DNA from: Carpediemonas membranifera
Lineage: Eukaryota; Fornicata
Assembly: GCA_019828565.1 (NCBI GenBank)
Contig: JAHDYR010000025.1
Span: 620,001-684,000, forward strand
Direction: 5' to 3'
Length of the DNA stretch: 64,000 bases
Shown: piece by piece, positions 29,743-38,147 of the stretch
How the letters are laid out: each line of letters begins with the position of its first letter
How positions within the stretch are numbered: position 1 is the stretch's first letter
Position numbers and translations under genes: made by a program
Notes under the pieces: model-generated
Database searches by the model: none
Seen by the model: the letters and a program-made list of their open reading frames with translations, nothing else
Told to the model about the DNA's origin: nothing

Positions 29743-30436
29743 AATCGGTTGCGTCTGGGTACATTGCTTGGGATCGTGTCAGCAAGCGGTCTTGTATATC
29801 TGGGTTGGCCCCCGCCTCGACGAGTAGGGCCCATATTGTACCCTGCAGGAGGGTGAAGATGCGCTGCGGGAGGTCCTCGCCGGGCGCCAGAGGGATGTTC
29901 ATGCTCAGCTGGGGCCCGCGCGTGAGTATCGCTGTAACCCTGTTGACAAGGTCGATGGCGCTGCAATGGTGGAGGTCGAGGGCAGCGAGTGCGCTGGCGA
30001 CTTCATCGGCCGTGGCTGGCTCGGCTTCGCCGTCATCGTCCGGAATCTCCCCGCCGAACTCGTGGGTGAAGGCGCTTCGCATGAGTGCGAGAACTTCGCC
30101 GCGACATTTGGCAAAAATGCGGGAGTTAGCAGTGATAAAAGCGTCGCGCTGGATGCTCTTGCTGCTCATAGACATTGATGAGCGCATTGCGGCGAGACGA
30201 GCACGTGAAGCGTCCATTCTCGCGATGCGGGCATCGATCTCATCATCAGGAAGCATCGTGCCATTCAAACGAGCAATATCGGCATCAATGTCGGAGATGT
30301 GGGCGTCCAGCCGCTGAAGAGCCTCTTGAGCATCGTTATCGAAAGAAATGACTCGCTTGCAGTCGCCCGACTTGGACCATCCCGATGCAGTCGCTGAACA
30401 TCCGAGCGCCAGTGCCGACTCCACCGGTTGAATCAA
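28571..30436 (-). CDS. RCC1-like family protein (member d), longest member
   Basis: 621 residues. It has a longer N-terminus than its relatives: a coiled-coil-like stretch (EALQRLDAHISDIDADIARL and ARMDASRARLAAM) covers about residues 35-90. Then come LSMNIPLAPGEDLPQRIFTL, QGTIWALLVEAGANPDIQD, which looks like one ankyrin helix pair, and the block AKCLWFLCRKFFFALNVAEKDGESY. The rest is an RCC1-type propeller including WRWGYSGNGQLGFKSSEF and VISGNNCHGQLGLGHEND, the clearest RCC1 repeats of the family here. Function unknown; scaffold or regulator by analogy. The C-terminal about 390 residues are almost identical to those of the mosaic gene at 57171. The ATG at 30436 is taken; later Met residues at about 58 and 73 are possible. 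Confidence 0.85.
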   Translation of the reverse strand: MIQPVESALALGCSATASGWSKSGDCKRVISFDNDAQEALQRLDAHISDIDADIARLNGTMLPDDEIDARIARMDASRARLAAMRSSMSMSSKSIQRDAFITANSRIFAKCRGEVLALMRSAFTHEFGGEIPDDDGEAEPATADEVASALAALDLHHCSAIDLVNRVTAILTRGPQLSMNIPLAPGEDLPQRIFTLLQGTIWALLVEAGANPDIQDRLLTRSQAMYPDATDLHNKIRKALTPEAKCLWFLCRKFFFALNVAEKDGESYQWNWHDICHHHRMYMGRLFMLSTANHTALTRARMPRALEVESNVITHIARTPKGMWRWGYSGNGQLGFKSSEFVDPTRLTFPACTKVAELEASLPPWEKHTMVTDVSMKGWQTFIVTPVGTVMAGDETRWYTDLVQEYDNRFHPVTVPAGFIPDHIVHEYDIVILSMCNRYVISGNNCHGQLGLGHENDMAGFEELPFRVDRIMPSQSFHVFLSSRQLLFAGQVLSHIVQSGLLPGYREGDRCLTATPLRFLARVKGFFCDQLTLVWVNEGSTHLCDYDKQCSVPFKATALGRRMSGGQCVHSFRDPTDQWFKVGRVSDGVAELVACVPPSSREEREITPVDVDPWTPAETGI

Positions 30437-30502
30437 ACTACATCGACACGAGACCCAAGGAACTCAGCGCGGGCCTCTCCCAGAGAAGATCCAAGCGGCA
30501 CC

Positions 30503-31954
30503 CTAGATCTTCGTCGGGTACGGCGCCCCGTCCAGCGTCAACTCCCCGCCGGCCTCCACAAGTTTCCACGCCTCGCGCCGCACCTCCTCGGTCAGCCTCG
30601 CCCACAGGTCCTGGAGCTGCGTGTACTCCGCCTGTGCGGAGACCCGCTCGGGCCCGGTGAGGATCGGCCGGCCGGTATGTACGCCCAGAGACTTCTCCAG
30701 AGTCGCGATCTGGACCTTCAACTCCTCCCGTCGCTTGACCGTTGCCACTGCCGCTTCCCAGAGTGTCAGGTCAGTTTCAAGCTTAGTGACCGTCGACAGG
30801 TGCATGTATGGAGCCACCATAGCGATCTTCTGCCCCAGCGGCATTCGCAGCGCTGTCCACACGGTCGCCACGCGGGGCCAGATGCCGTCCAGGGGCCTTG
30901 CATCGGGGACCACGACCTCGCTGGACTCGAACTCGGCCTCGCGGTACTGCTTGGAGTACGCCTCGAACAGCTGCCGAAAGCTGAACGACTCCGGCAAATT
31001 GAGCGTCTTAACCGGCGTGTACTGCCGCCAGATCCTCTCAAACGTGGTCGGCTGGCTGTTACTCTGGCCGAATGTCGCGTTTACCGCGGTCGTGAGCAGG
31101 TCCGAGGGGGCTGGGCTGGGCGGTGTGGGTGGGAACGTCGTGACGCCAAGCCCCGCCTCCTCCAGGGCGAGGACGAACTTGGACTTAGGGCGCATGGCGG
31201 GCGCAGTCCCCTCGTCCGTCTCGGCCTCCACTTGTTCTGCCTCGCTGGCTTTCCTAGACGAGGCCACCATCGCCTCAAACAGCCGCTGCTCCTCCCTGAT
31301 CAACCGGACGAGCACCTCCTGGGCATGATCAAACCGCAGCTCGCCCGCCTTGAACTCAGTGCCGTCGGGCGGTCTGTCCGAGACCTCCTCGACCAGTGAC
31401 CCGTACCGCCACGCCATCTCGGGCTGGACTGTAAACGGCCCCGTATAGTCTGCCACAGTGTACTCGTAAACCTCGGGCAGGGGCATCGTGGCGGCCATGG
31501 CCTTGAGTTGCTGGTAGTCACACACCACGGGGAGCAGTCCATGGTCAAGGTGCTCGACCCCGAATAGCTCGTGGAGTGTCTTGGGCTTGGGCGGGGGCGG
31601 GTGCTCGGGCTGGTCCTCTGGAAGAAGGGTAGGAGTGTCTCGGGCGACCTTGAGGGGGGTGTCGAGACCGTTCGCCATGCGGAGGAAATGAGACGTTGCG
31701 TTAGCAACAACTTGCTTTCTGGCTTCATTGACGTCTTGAACGCTCAATTCGTTTGTGCTTTCGCGATTCTTGCCATTAACGAATTCAATGAACTGCTTGC
31801 GTGCTTCTACGTCCTGCTTGACCTTCTTCTCCGCATCCACAACCCCAGATCGTATTTCTTTCAGCCTTTCACGCACTAGAGTGCGGATGCTGTTCGTTTC
31901 CATGATCAGGATATTGTATTTCGATGAAGTTCGCTCGTTGTGAGAAATGAACAA
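30503..31954 (-). CDS. Coiled-coil protein, unassigned
   Basis: 483 residues. N-terminal helices (RTLVRERLKEIRSGVVDAEK) are followed by a Pro-rich linker (EDQPEHPPPPKPKTL) and a conserved-looking middle, then a C-terminal helical part with WPRVATVWTALRMPLGQKIA and LWEAAVATVKRREELKVQIA. This arrangement recalls coiled-coil proteins of the axoneme, but I cannot name the family. No membrane segment or signal peptide is seen. Met18 (METNSIRTLV) may be the actual start. It is 66 bases upstream of the minus-strand RCC1-like gene and is divergent from the second copy of the duplicated block. Confidence 0.75.
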   Translation of the reverse strand: MFISHNERTSSKYNILIMETNSIRTLVRERLKEIRSGVVDAEKKVKQDVEARKQFIEFVNGKNRESTNELSVQDVNEARKQVVANATSHFLRMANGLDTPLKVARDTPTLLPEDQPEHPPPPKPKTLHELFGVEHLDHGLLPVVCDYQQLKAMAATMPLPEVYEYTVADYTGPFTVQPEMAWRYGSLVEEVSDRPPDGTEFKAGELRFDHAQEVLVRLIREEQRLFEAMVASSRKASEAEQVEAETDEGTAPAMRPKSKFVLALEEAGLGVTTFPPTPPSPAPSDLLTTAVNATFGQSNSQPTTFERIWRQYTPVKTLNLPESFSFRQLFEAYSKQYREAEFESSEVVVPDARPLDGIWPRVATVWTALRMPLGQKIAMVAPYMHLSTVTKLETDLTLWEAAVATVKRREELKVQIATLEKSLGVHTGRPILTGPERVSAQAEYTQLQDLWARLTEEVRREAWKLVEAGGELTLDGAPYPTKI

Positions 31955-32064
31955 CTCCTATCGAGATCTAACTTGTCCTAGCCGTGCACCCTGCTCACAG
32001 CCTGATACGGACTAGAAAGGGTTAAAATTGTGTATGTGCAGTTTATGGCACATTCAGCTTGGCG

Positions 32065-32358
32065 ATGGAGCATCGCATCCTAGAGATCTCGAACCTGCCT
32101 TCAGACGCGACGACAGAAGATATTTTTAAGCACTTTGGCCAATTCGGGCCAATCGTGCAGATCCGACGGTTTGTTCATTAGTTTCGGCGTTTATCCAGCG
32201 GAAATGCCCCACATACCCTCGGCAAGGCATACTGTGTGTATAAGGAGGTTAGCGATGCTGTTAAAGCGCGTCGAGAGCTTTCCGGAAAGCCCTTTCACCA
32301 CCGCTTCCTGACGATGAAGCCCTATCAGGTCCCCAGGACCGTGAAACCCGAGCTGTGA
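32065..32358 (+). CDS. SF3B6: SF3B6 / SF3b p14 splicing factor, copy 2 (two exons)
   Basis: Join 32065-32168 and 32199-32358, with the 30-base intron at 32169-32198. The coding sequence is the same as that of copy 1. The upstream 35 bases also match, but beyond 32030 the flank differs: here a short A/T-rich stretch (CTAGAAAGGGTTAAAA) precedes the gene and may be the native promoter, while copy 1 has the signal-peptide-like remnant. If the right copy is the original, this is the gene most likely to be normally expressed. Confidence 0.85.
32169..32198 (+). other. 30-base spliceosomal intron in SF3B6 copy 2
   Basis: Same boundaries and sequence as the intron in copy 1: GTTTGT at the 5' end, TTATCCAG at the 3' end, splitting an Arg codon inside the RRM. 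Confidence 0.8.
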
Positions 32359-32481
32359 GGCACTGCGACCTGTAATAACTGTGGCAGTGATTGCTACCAT
32401 TGGTATGATCACACCAATCGGAATACTGCATGCCGGTATTGTGTCGTTAACCTCGAAAGGGTTGGGTGGTAAAACGCGCTT

Positions 32482-32800
32482 TCAATCCTTCATTAGTCCC
32501 AGTGTCTGCTTTCGCTTCACAACCAGCATAGGATAGCCATGTGGGTATTTCTGAGCATTCCTCTCAGTCGCCTGACGCCTCAGAGCGATGGCGCGCCGTT
32601 GCTTGGCATTGGCGTCCTCCATATCTTTGGCTGCCGAGTGCAGTGGATGCTGGGAAGTCAGCGCCCAGGTCAGAACAGCGCCCAGTTGCACTCAGGGGTG
32701 GCCAATCAAACGGAATTTTGATCGGGAGAACGTGCTTGTCAATATCATATGCTTGCGGAGCCATTAAAGGGCACCGGCTCTGCACTTCTGTGGGAAACAT
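32482..32800 (-). pseudogene. Frameshifted copy of the small hydrophobic protein
   Basis: Equivalent to the intact 105-codon frame at 23173-23490. An additional T at about 32687 (CAGTTGCAC instead of CAGTGCAC) shifts the frame near codon 38, leaving separate 5' and 3' pieces. The last residue also changes from Tyr to Asp. Either this copy is inactive, or the frame never was a gene, or the extra T is a sequencing error. Confidence 0.6.
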
Positions 32801-33243
32801 ACCTTGAGGATTCCCGTGAATGCCAGAGAGCTATCGAAAACGCCGAGAGTTGCCTCCAGGGACTCGATTCCACTCAAAGGAGGGAAGAGGATGAGATGAG
32901 GAGAAGACAACAAGAGATTGCAAGGCTGAAAGCTGCCATACGTGAACTGGAGCAGAAGGAGCGCTCAAGACAGGCTTCCAAGAGCAGTGAAATCAAGCTC
33001 CGTCGCGCGCAACAGACGGAACTCGCAGACCTCGACGCCAAGTACAGGAGAGAGATCGCTTCACGCCGCTGTGTGATCGATGAGCTTCAGAAGGCCGGCG
33101 AGCGGGCGGGCCGAAGCACGGACGCCATCCAGCAGAGACGGATCGAGCGAGAGGAGGTGCTGCGCGGCCTCAAGAAGAAGATGCGGGCGCTCGATGAGGC
33201 GACATTCATGATCTTGGAGGCTGAGAAGCAGCTCAGCGGGTAG
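32749..33243 (+). CDS. Coiled-coil protein, copy 2
   Basis: 164 residues identical to the protein at 23439. Two substitutions in this stretch of the block (GAC to GAT, ATCC to ATAC) are silent. The conservation of the protein despite these changes is weak support for coding, given the few differences. No function assigned; see copy 1. Confidence 0.7.
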   Translation: MLAEPLKGTGSALLWETYLEDSRECQRAIENAESCLQGLDSTQRREEDEMRRRQQEIARLKAAIRELEQKERSRQASKSSEIKLRRAQQTELADLDAKYRREIASRRCVIDELQKAGERAGRSTDAIQQRRIEREEVLRGLKKKMRALDEATFMILEAEKQLSG

Positions 33244-33368
33244 GGCATGTGAGTGTTGAAGCCCACCCTTGAAGCCGACCTTGACGCTGATCCCGAGTAA
33301 AGCAGCTTACTGTTCACTGGTGAGGCGGGGACGCCGGTAGTGGCGGGTGCAGGCAGACCCAGGGTCGG

Positions 33369-35141
33369 ATGACGAGTTCAAGGAGGAGAACACAAACAAT
33401 GGCCGACGAGGACGAATTCAAAGACGTACAGCTGTCAGACTCGTCCGATAGCGACGAAGACTCCTTGAAACAGCTGAAATTGGACATGATCTCCAAGGAT
33501 GTCGAGAAATTTCAGATGACCGAATCGAACACTGTCGTTCCGAAGCCGCCGAGGCCCGCGCAGGACGGAAACCGCCCCGACACGATTGAGGACTTCATCA
33601 GAAACTTCCTGTCTCGCACAAACATGTCTGAGACGCTGGAGGCGTTCCAAGAGGAATGGCACGACGCGCAGGCGCGGAACGCTGGCATGATGGACGAGGC
33701 GCTGAGCCTCCCGAGCGTGTACGCGGAGAACCAGGCGCTGGAGGAGCGCATCCGCGCCATGCAGCAGGAGATGAGGCGGCTGCAGGCCCTCGCGGCAGAC
33801 TCGAAGAAGGTGTACAGCCGGCTGTCGAACGCGCGCGACTACCAGAAGATGAACCACCGTCGCGTCGTCCTCGACAAGCACAAGATCATGCGCCAGGTCA
33901 AGCAGAAGCTACACAAGATCGACGCGGCCGAGCCCGAGCTCCTCGAGATGACGCGCAAGTACGAAGTCGCGATGCGCGAACGCATGGTCACGAAGCTTGA
34001 GCGTGACCGTCTTGCTGACCGTCTGGCCACGCTGGAGAAGAGCGTCGCTGTCGAGGAGCCCAAGGAGGAGACGCCTCCCCCGCCTGACCGCACGCCGAAG
34101 AAGAAGAAGCGCAAGACGCTGACGATGGGGCCCGACGACGAGGAGCGCATCTACGAGGCGTGGGATACCGCGTACAACATGGAGCGCACTCGCGTCGAGA
34201 TGTTCCACTGCGTGCGGTCGATCACGGCGCACGAAAGCGGCGTCAACGGCATCTACACGCTCTGCAACAACGGCGAGGACGTCATGCTGCTCACGGCTGG
34301 TAACGACGGCACGTGGAAGCTCTTTGACGGCACGCCTGGCGGCAGCGACACGCCCGTCATCGTCGGCCACGGCCACGCGGACTGGCTCTCGTCCGTGAGC
34401 ATGGGCATCCACGACGGCGGCACCAAGGCCACGATCGTGTCGACCGGCGGCGGTGACAACCGTGTGATCATGTACGACGCGACGACGGGCCTTGGGAGCG
34501 TGCTGGCGACCGAGGAGGCGCCGCTGTGGGCGTCGGACTTCCACCACTCGGGCGAGTTCTTCTTGACCGCGGGGCACCGCGTCGTCAAGCTGTGGGACGT
34601 CGAGCGCAGCTGCTTCAGCACTCGCGAGCACACGTGCGCCGTCAACTCGGTGCGCTTCCGGCCGCTCAGCAACCTCTTCTGCACGGCGTCTGCCGACAAC
34701 TCAGTGTCCATCTGGGACCCGCGCGTCGACGCCAGCTGCGTCGCCACCATGTTCCACAGCACCGCTGTCAACGACGCCATCTTTTCGCCCGACGGGCAGC
34801 GGCTGCTTTCGTGTGATGCGTCAGGCTACATCGCTGTGCACGACATTCGCGCGACGAAGACGGCGCTCGACACAATCCCGCCTGTCGCGTTCCCCACCTC
34901 GCAGGGCGGCTACGGCGCCAACTCGATCGCGGTCGACCCGAGCGGGCAGACTGTCGTCGTCGGCACTAACGCCAACGAGATCCGCGTGCTCAACCTCGAG
35001 GGCGAGCAGAACTCGATCAGCACGCTCGACTCGTCGCCGCACGTGGACGCGGTGAACGCTGTTCGGATCCACAGCGACGCGATGCGGACACTTCTGTACA
35101 CCGCGAGCAGCGACGGCAGCGTCAAGATCTGGAGCACGTGA
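33369..35141 (+). CDS. SPAG16: SPAG16/PF20 axonemal central-apparatus protein, copy 2
   Basis: 590 residues, the same LisH-like, coiled-coil and WD40 layout as copy 1. The single coding difference is Glu for Asp in the first WD40 blade (ITAHESGVNG). Both copies are intact, so the flagellate may express two nearly identical PF20 proteins, or one locus may be newly formed and not yet fixed. Confidence 0.9.
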   Translation: MTSSRRRTQTMADEDEFKDVQLSDSSDSDEDSLKQLKLDMISKDVEKFQMTESNTVVPKPPRPAQDGNRPDTIEDFIRNFLSRTNMSETLEAFQEEWHDAQARNAGMMDEALSLPSVYAENQALEERIRAMQQEMRRLQALAADSKKVYSRLSNARDYQKMNHRRVVLDKHKIMRQVKQKLHKIDAAEPELLEMTRKYEVAMRERMVTKLERDRLADRLATLEKSVAVEEPKEETPPPPDRTPKKKKRKTLTMGPDDEERIYEAWDTAYNMERTRVEMFHCVRSITAHESGVNGIYTLCNNGEDVMLLTAGNDGTWKLFDGTPGGSDTPVIVGHGHADWLSSVSMGIHDGGTKATIVSTGGGDNRVIMYDATTGLGSVLATEEAPLWASDFHHSGEFFLTAGHRVVKLWDVERSCFSTREHTCAVNSVRFRPLSNLFCTASADNSVSIWDPRVDASCVATMFHSTAVNDAIFSPDGQRLLSCDASGYIAVHDIRATKTALDTIPPVAFPTSQGGYGANSIAVDPSGQTVVVGTNANEIRVLNLEGEQNSISTLDSSPHVDAVNAVRIHSDAMRTLLYTASSDGSVKIWST

Positions 35142-35270
35142 GCGGTGTGTATATAGATGTTTTTTAAACCGTGTCAGGTCCTTTATGTAATTATGTAATT
35201 CCCTTTTGGGAGTGATCGCAGACGCTTGTTACAGCTGTGGTTTCAGTGAAGAGGCAGCACCGGTATGCCT

Positions 35271-35915
35271 CTAGCGCGCCTCGTCTACCTCTATTTCCGG
35301 CACTGCCATCCAGCAGGTGTCGTCTGGGACGGCCGTGCTGGTCACCTCGGGCATGGCGAGGGGGTCCCGACCCAGCCAGATGAAGCGGGTCAGCATTGAT
35401 CTCTCAAGCCTCGAAAGATGATCCAAATTCAACCAATACTGCTCCAGAGCCTCCTCCAAGGCCTCGCTATCGGGTTCTGAGCTCGCGATGAACACGGCGT
35501 GCTTGTCGAGGATTGATCCGTGCATACAGGGGATGAACGCCGTATACTTGGTAGTGGAGACAACCACCGTGGATATGCGGAGGCCAACCGCCAGTGGAAC
35601 GCTTCCTTCGCGGGCGTACAGCGTGTGATCGATGCCGAGTGCCGTGAAGACAGTGGCGAGGGATGCTCCAAGCATGCTGGGAGCTAATGCTGGGACAAGG
35701 ATTGTAACTACCATCACATCATCCGGATTGATGTACATCTTGGCGATTTCTGGCACGAGGACGTTCATATTGTAAGTGTGAAGAGCGTGCTCGCTGACAC
35801 CAGGAGCAATCGCAAATGACGGCAAGGAGAATATTTCTATACATGAAGGGACCGCATACATGTGCATGCTACTCTCCGTAACATCCAGGATCACCTCAAA
35901 CACGGCCATCGTCAA
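35271..35915 (-). CDS. Divergent actin-fold protein, N-terminal half only
   Basis: 214 residues. The pattern VFEVILDVTESSMHMY...LPSFAIAP resembles the first strands of actin (phosphate-loop 1 region), and VMVVTILVPALAPSML...VFTALGIDHTLYAREGSVPLAVGLR resembles the actin segment that precedes and includes phosphate loop 2. The second domain of actin (about 160 more residues) is missing, and the Gly-rich loops are degenerate, so nucleotide binding is doubtful. It could be a shortened actin-related protein of the Arp10 type or a relic. The 3' 144 bases are repeated at 25961. The start at 35915 lies 145 bases from the preferred start of the divergent RCC1-like gene, implying a shared promoter region. 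Confidence 0.45.
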   Translation of the reverse strand: MTMAVFEVILDVTESSMHMYAVPSCIEIFSLPSFAIAPGVSEHALHTYNMNVLVPEIAKMYINPDDVMVVTILVPALAPSMLGASLATVFTALGIDHTLYAREGSVPLAVGLRISTVVVSTTKYTAFIPCMHGSILDKHAVFIASSEPDSEALEEALEQYWLNLDHLSRLERSMLTRFIWLGRDPLAMPEVTSTAVPDDTCWMAVPEIEVDEAR

Positions 35916-35988
35916 GTGCAGATTAAGGTCGAGGGTTGCTCAGTCACTCACTCGTCTCTGGCTGTGGAAGCGCTGCTTCCTTGCCGGC

Positions 35989-36395
35989 CATGAGGCCTGG
36001 TGCATGGGGTACGGCGGGGTGTCCGACTGCAGCCGAGTTGCTTGGCAACGAACGAACGACATGAGCAATGAAGGCAAGAAGACGCGAGAGGCGCTGATCA
36101 CTGCCCATCGGCTCTCAATCACGGCCACGAGCAGCATCGCAGGCGACATCCCCTCGCTCATGGCCTGCGCGTACCAGCGCCACTTCAACGAGGAGATTCC
36201 GCTCAGATCTGGCGTGCTGTCCGCATTAAGGACGTTTATCCACAATCATACAACCACAGACGCGCTGCAAGATGGCCACGATCTCGAATCCCTCATCGCC
36301 ACGCTCTCAGAGATCCCCCCTCTCGAACCATCCGCGCAAGCCCTCCTCGACCGCGCCCGCTCGATCCTCACCAGCGGTCCACGCCTAAGCATGAA
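35989..36395. repeat. 0.4-kb exchanged segment, copy 1
   Basis: This region (72 bases of 5' flank and the first about 110 codons of the RCC1-like gene at 36061) matches 58907-58500 in inverted orientation at well above 90% identity. Similarity begins abruptly at CATGAGGCCTGG and fades beyond about 36380. Confidence 0.9.
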
Positions 36396-37779
36396 CATCG
36401 TGCTCGCAGAGGGCGAGGAGCTCCCGGTCGCCCTGCACACGCTTCTCCAGGGCACGATCTGGGCGACCCTGCTGCATGGAGGGGTCGACCCGGACCTGGG
36501 GATGACGAACGAGAAGGCTACTGAGCACCACATGCGCCGCAGGGACAGCGATAAGTTCCCCTGGTTTCTCTGCCGGAAGTTCTTCTTCGTCCACGAGGTC
36601 GCCAGCCGCGATTGCCAGAGCCATTGGGCAACGATCCAGTGCCCCGCCTGGCGAATGCTGTATGCGGGTAGACTCTTTGAACGCAGTCACCCCAACCCCA
36701 TCGTACCGGACCTAGCTCCCCAGGACACCGGGTTTTCCTGGATCCGGGCCCCGCCGATCGTCTCCATCTTCAACATGGACTGTGACTCCTTTCTACTGCT
36801 TGCCACACCACATGGTATCTATAGTTATGAGAAAAGCACCTTATTCTTTTCGGTCAGCGGCCGCTTCCCGCGAGACCACGAACTGCCCGCGCGGGTCGAC
36901 TTCGCCAACTGTCCTAGTGTGTCGGGGCTCGAGCGACAGCTGCCACTGTGGCACAAGCACCAAGTGCTTGTCGACATGGCCGCGGACGCGTTTGGATGCG
37001 TCGTCCTGACACCTGCCGGCGTGGCTGCCGCGGGAGGTGTGCAGGACTTTATGCTTGGCGACACTGACAATGAGGTTGGTGAGAATGTGGCCGATGCCTA
37101 CTTCCTGCCAGTTCCCCTGCCCGCACGCTTTGTCCCAACACGCCTGATAGCAGATATTGATTTGGATGTGTTCATTTTGTCCATGGGCGATCGGCAGATG
37201 ATTGCCGGGTCCAATTGGCGCTCCCGTCTTGGCATCGCTGATGAGCATGGCACCTTCGTCAACCTTCCGTTCCATGTCGACCAGATAGTCTTCGTCGAGG
37301 AGACCTTCTGCATTTTTCGTGACGGCAAAACGCTCCTGTTCGCCGGCGCAATTCATGATATTTTTGTGAATCCAAGCATGATTTCATTCGAGACGGTTGA
37401 AACCACCCACCCCCACCCGACGCAGTTCAAGACCCCAGTTAGCCGACTCTTCATGGATCGCAGGGACTTGCTGGCCGCAGCTGTTGTTGCTGAGGGCAAG
37501 ACCCACTGCGCCTTGATGTGCCTCCCCCCAGGCATCACTGACGTCGAACCTGGCCCCCACTCGGCCGCACTGTCCGTCTGCCACCGGGTGCTTTCATTTG
37601 AAGTGACCAGCGTGGCCCTGCTCGGGACCCACAGTTCCAGGCTACTCCTGCAGAGACCGGTCGAGGGGAAGGACACCTGGGTGACGGTGGACCTCATGAC
37701 CAGCGAAGACCCGACTCCCGTGGATAGAACCACCCTGGATCGGACACCTTTCATCCTCGACGAGCTTCCTTTGGTGTAA
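36061..37779 (+). CDS. RCC1-like family protein (member e)
   Basis: 572 residues from the ATG at 36061 (MSNEGKKTREAL). The open frame extends 67 codons upstream to 35860, but that would overlap the divergent gene starting at 35915, and the family N-terminus matches from MSNEG. Order: helical region; LSMNIVLAEGEELPVALHTL with LLHGGVDPDLG; block FPWFLCRKFFFVHEVASRDCQ; then a divergent RCC1-type propeller (FLLLATPHGIYSYEK, LSMGDRQMIAGSNWRSRLG and LLFAGAIHDIF). Function unknown. The 5' part is almost the same as the 5' part of the mosaic gene at 58831, so this locus served as a donor or recipient in recombination. Confidence 0.85.
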   Translation: MSNEGKKTREALITAHRLSITATSSIAGDIPSLMACAYQRHFNEEIPLRSGVLSALRTFIHNHTTTDALQDGHDLESLIATLSEIPPLEPSAQALLDRARSILTSGPRLSMNIVLAEGEELPVALHTLLQGTIWATLLHGGVDPDLGMTNEKATEHHMRRRDSDKFPWFLCRKFFFVHEVASRDCQSHWATIQCPAWRMLYAGRLFERSHPNPIVPDLAPQDTGFSWIRAPPIVSIFNMDCDSFLLLATPHGIYSYEKSTLFFSVSGRFPRDHELPARVDFANCPSVSGLERQLPLWHKHQVLVDMAADAFGCVVLTPAGVAAAGGVQDFMLGDTDNEVGENVADAYFLPVPLPARFVPTRLIADIDLDVFILSMGDRQMIAGSNWRSRLGIADEHGTFVNLPFHVDQIVFVEETFCIFRDGKTLLFAGAIHDIFVNPSMISFETVETTHPHPTQFKTPVSRLFMDRRDLLAAAVVAEGKTHCALMCLPPGITDVEPGPHSAALSVCHRVLSFEVTSVALLGTHSSRLLLQRPVEGKDTWVTVDLMTSEDPTPVDRTTLDRTPFILDELPLV

Positions 37780-38147
37780 AGCAAGGCACATTGTTAGCGG
37801 CAGCTGGGCGATCTGAGTGTCTGCTCGCTCAGCGTTATCCCGCTCAGATTAACTAGAAACATAAATGGCGATTTGCAAATGATTCCACTCTGCCTGCAGG
37901 TCCGAAGGCCCAGACCGGGCCCGACCGGTCAACGAATGTATGCCAAGGGTGTGGTCCCAACTGAAGCAATGGCAAGTTGAGACACATCCTGTCTGAACGC
38001 CGAAAATGATATATTTATGACTGTTCTTTGCGACCCACGACACCGTCAGCGTCGACCTCAGTGTACGTCTCACCATGCCAGGCTTATCCCAGAGACGGCC
38101 CCACCACATACACTTCACTGAAGCTCTTTACACAGCCACGGTCACCC
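37780..38147. other. Convergent intergenic region, nothing seen
   Basis: 368 bases between the 3' ends of two convergent genes. No gene, RNA or repeat was found. It should contain the 3' end signals for both transcripts. Confidence 0.5.

Larger units (their letters stand above)
32030..35414. repeat. Segmental duplication, right copy (3385 bp), probable source
   Basis: Counterpart of 22721-26104, about 99.8% identical and in the same orientation, 9.3 kb away. The actin-like gene crossing its right edge is complete here, which suggests this is the original locus. Confidence 0.95.

Noticed and set aside
35860-36060. N-terminal extension of RCC1-like member e to the ATG at 35860
   Set aside because: It would overlap the divergent actin-like gene, and relatives begin close to the ATG at 36061.
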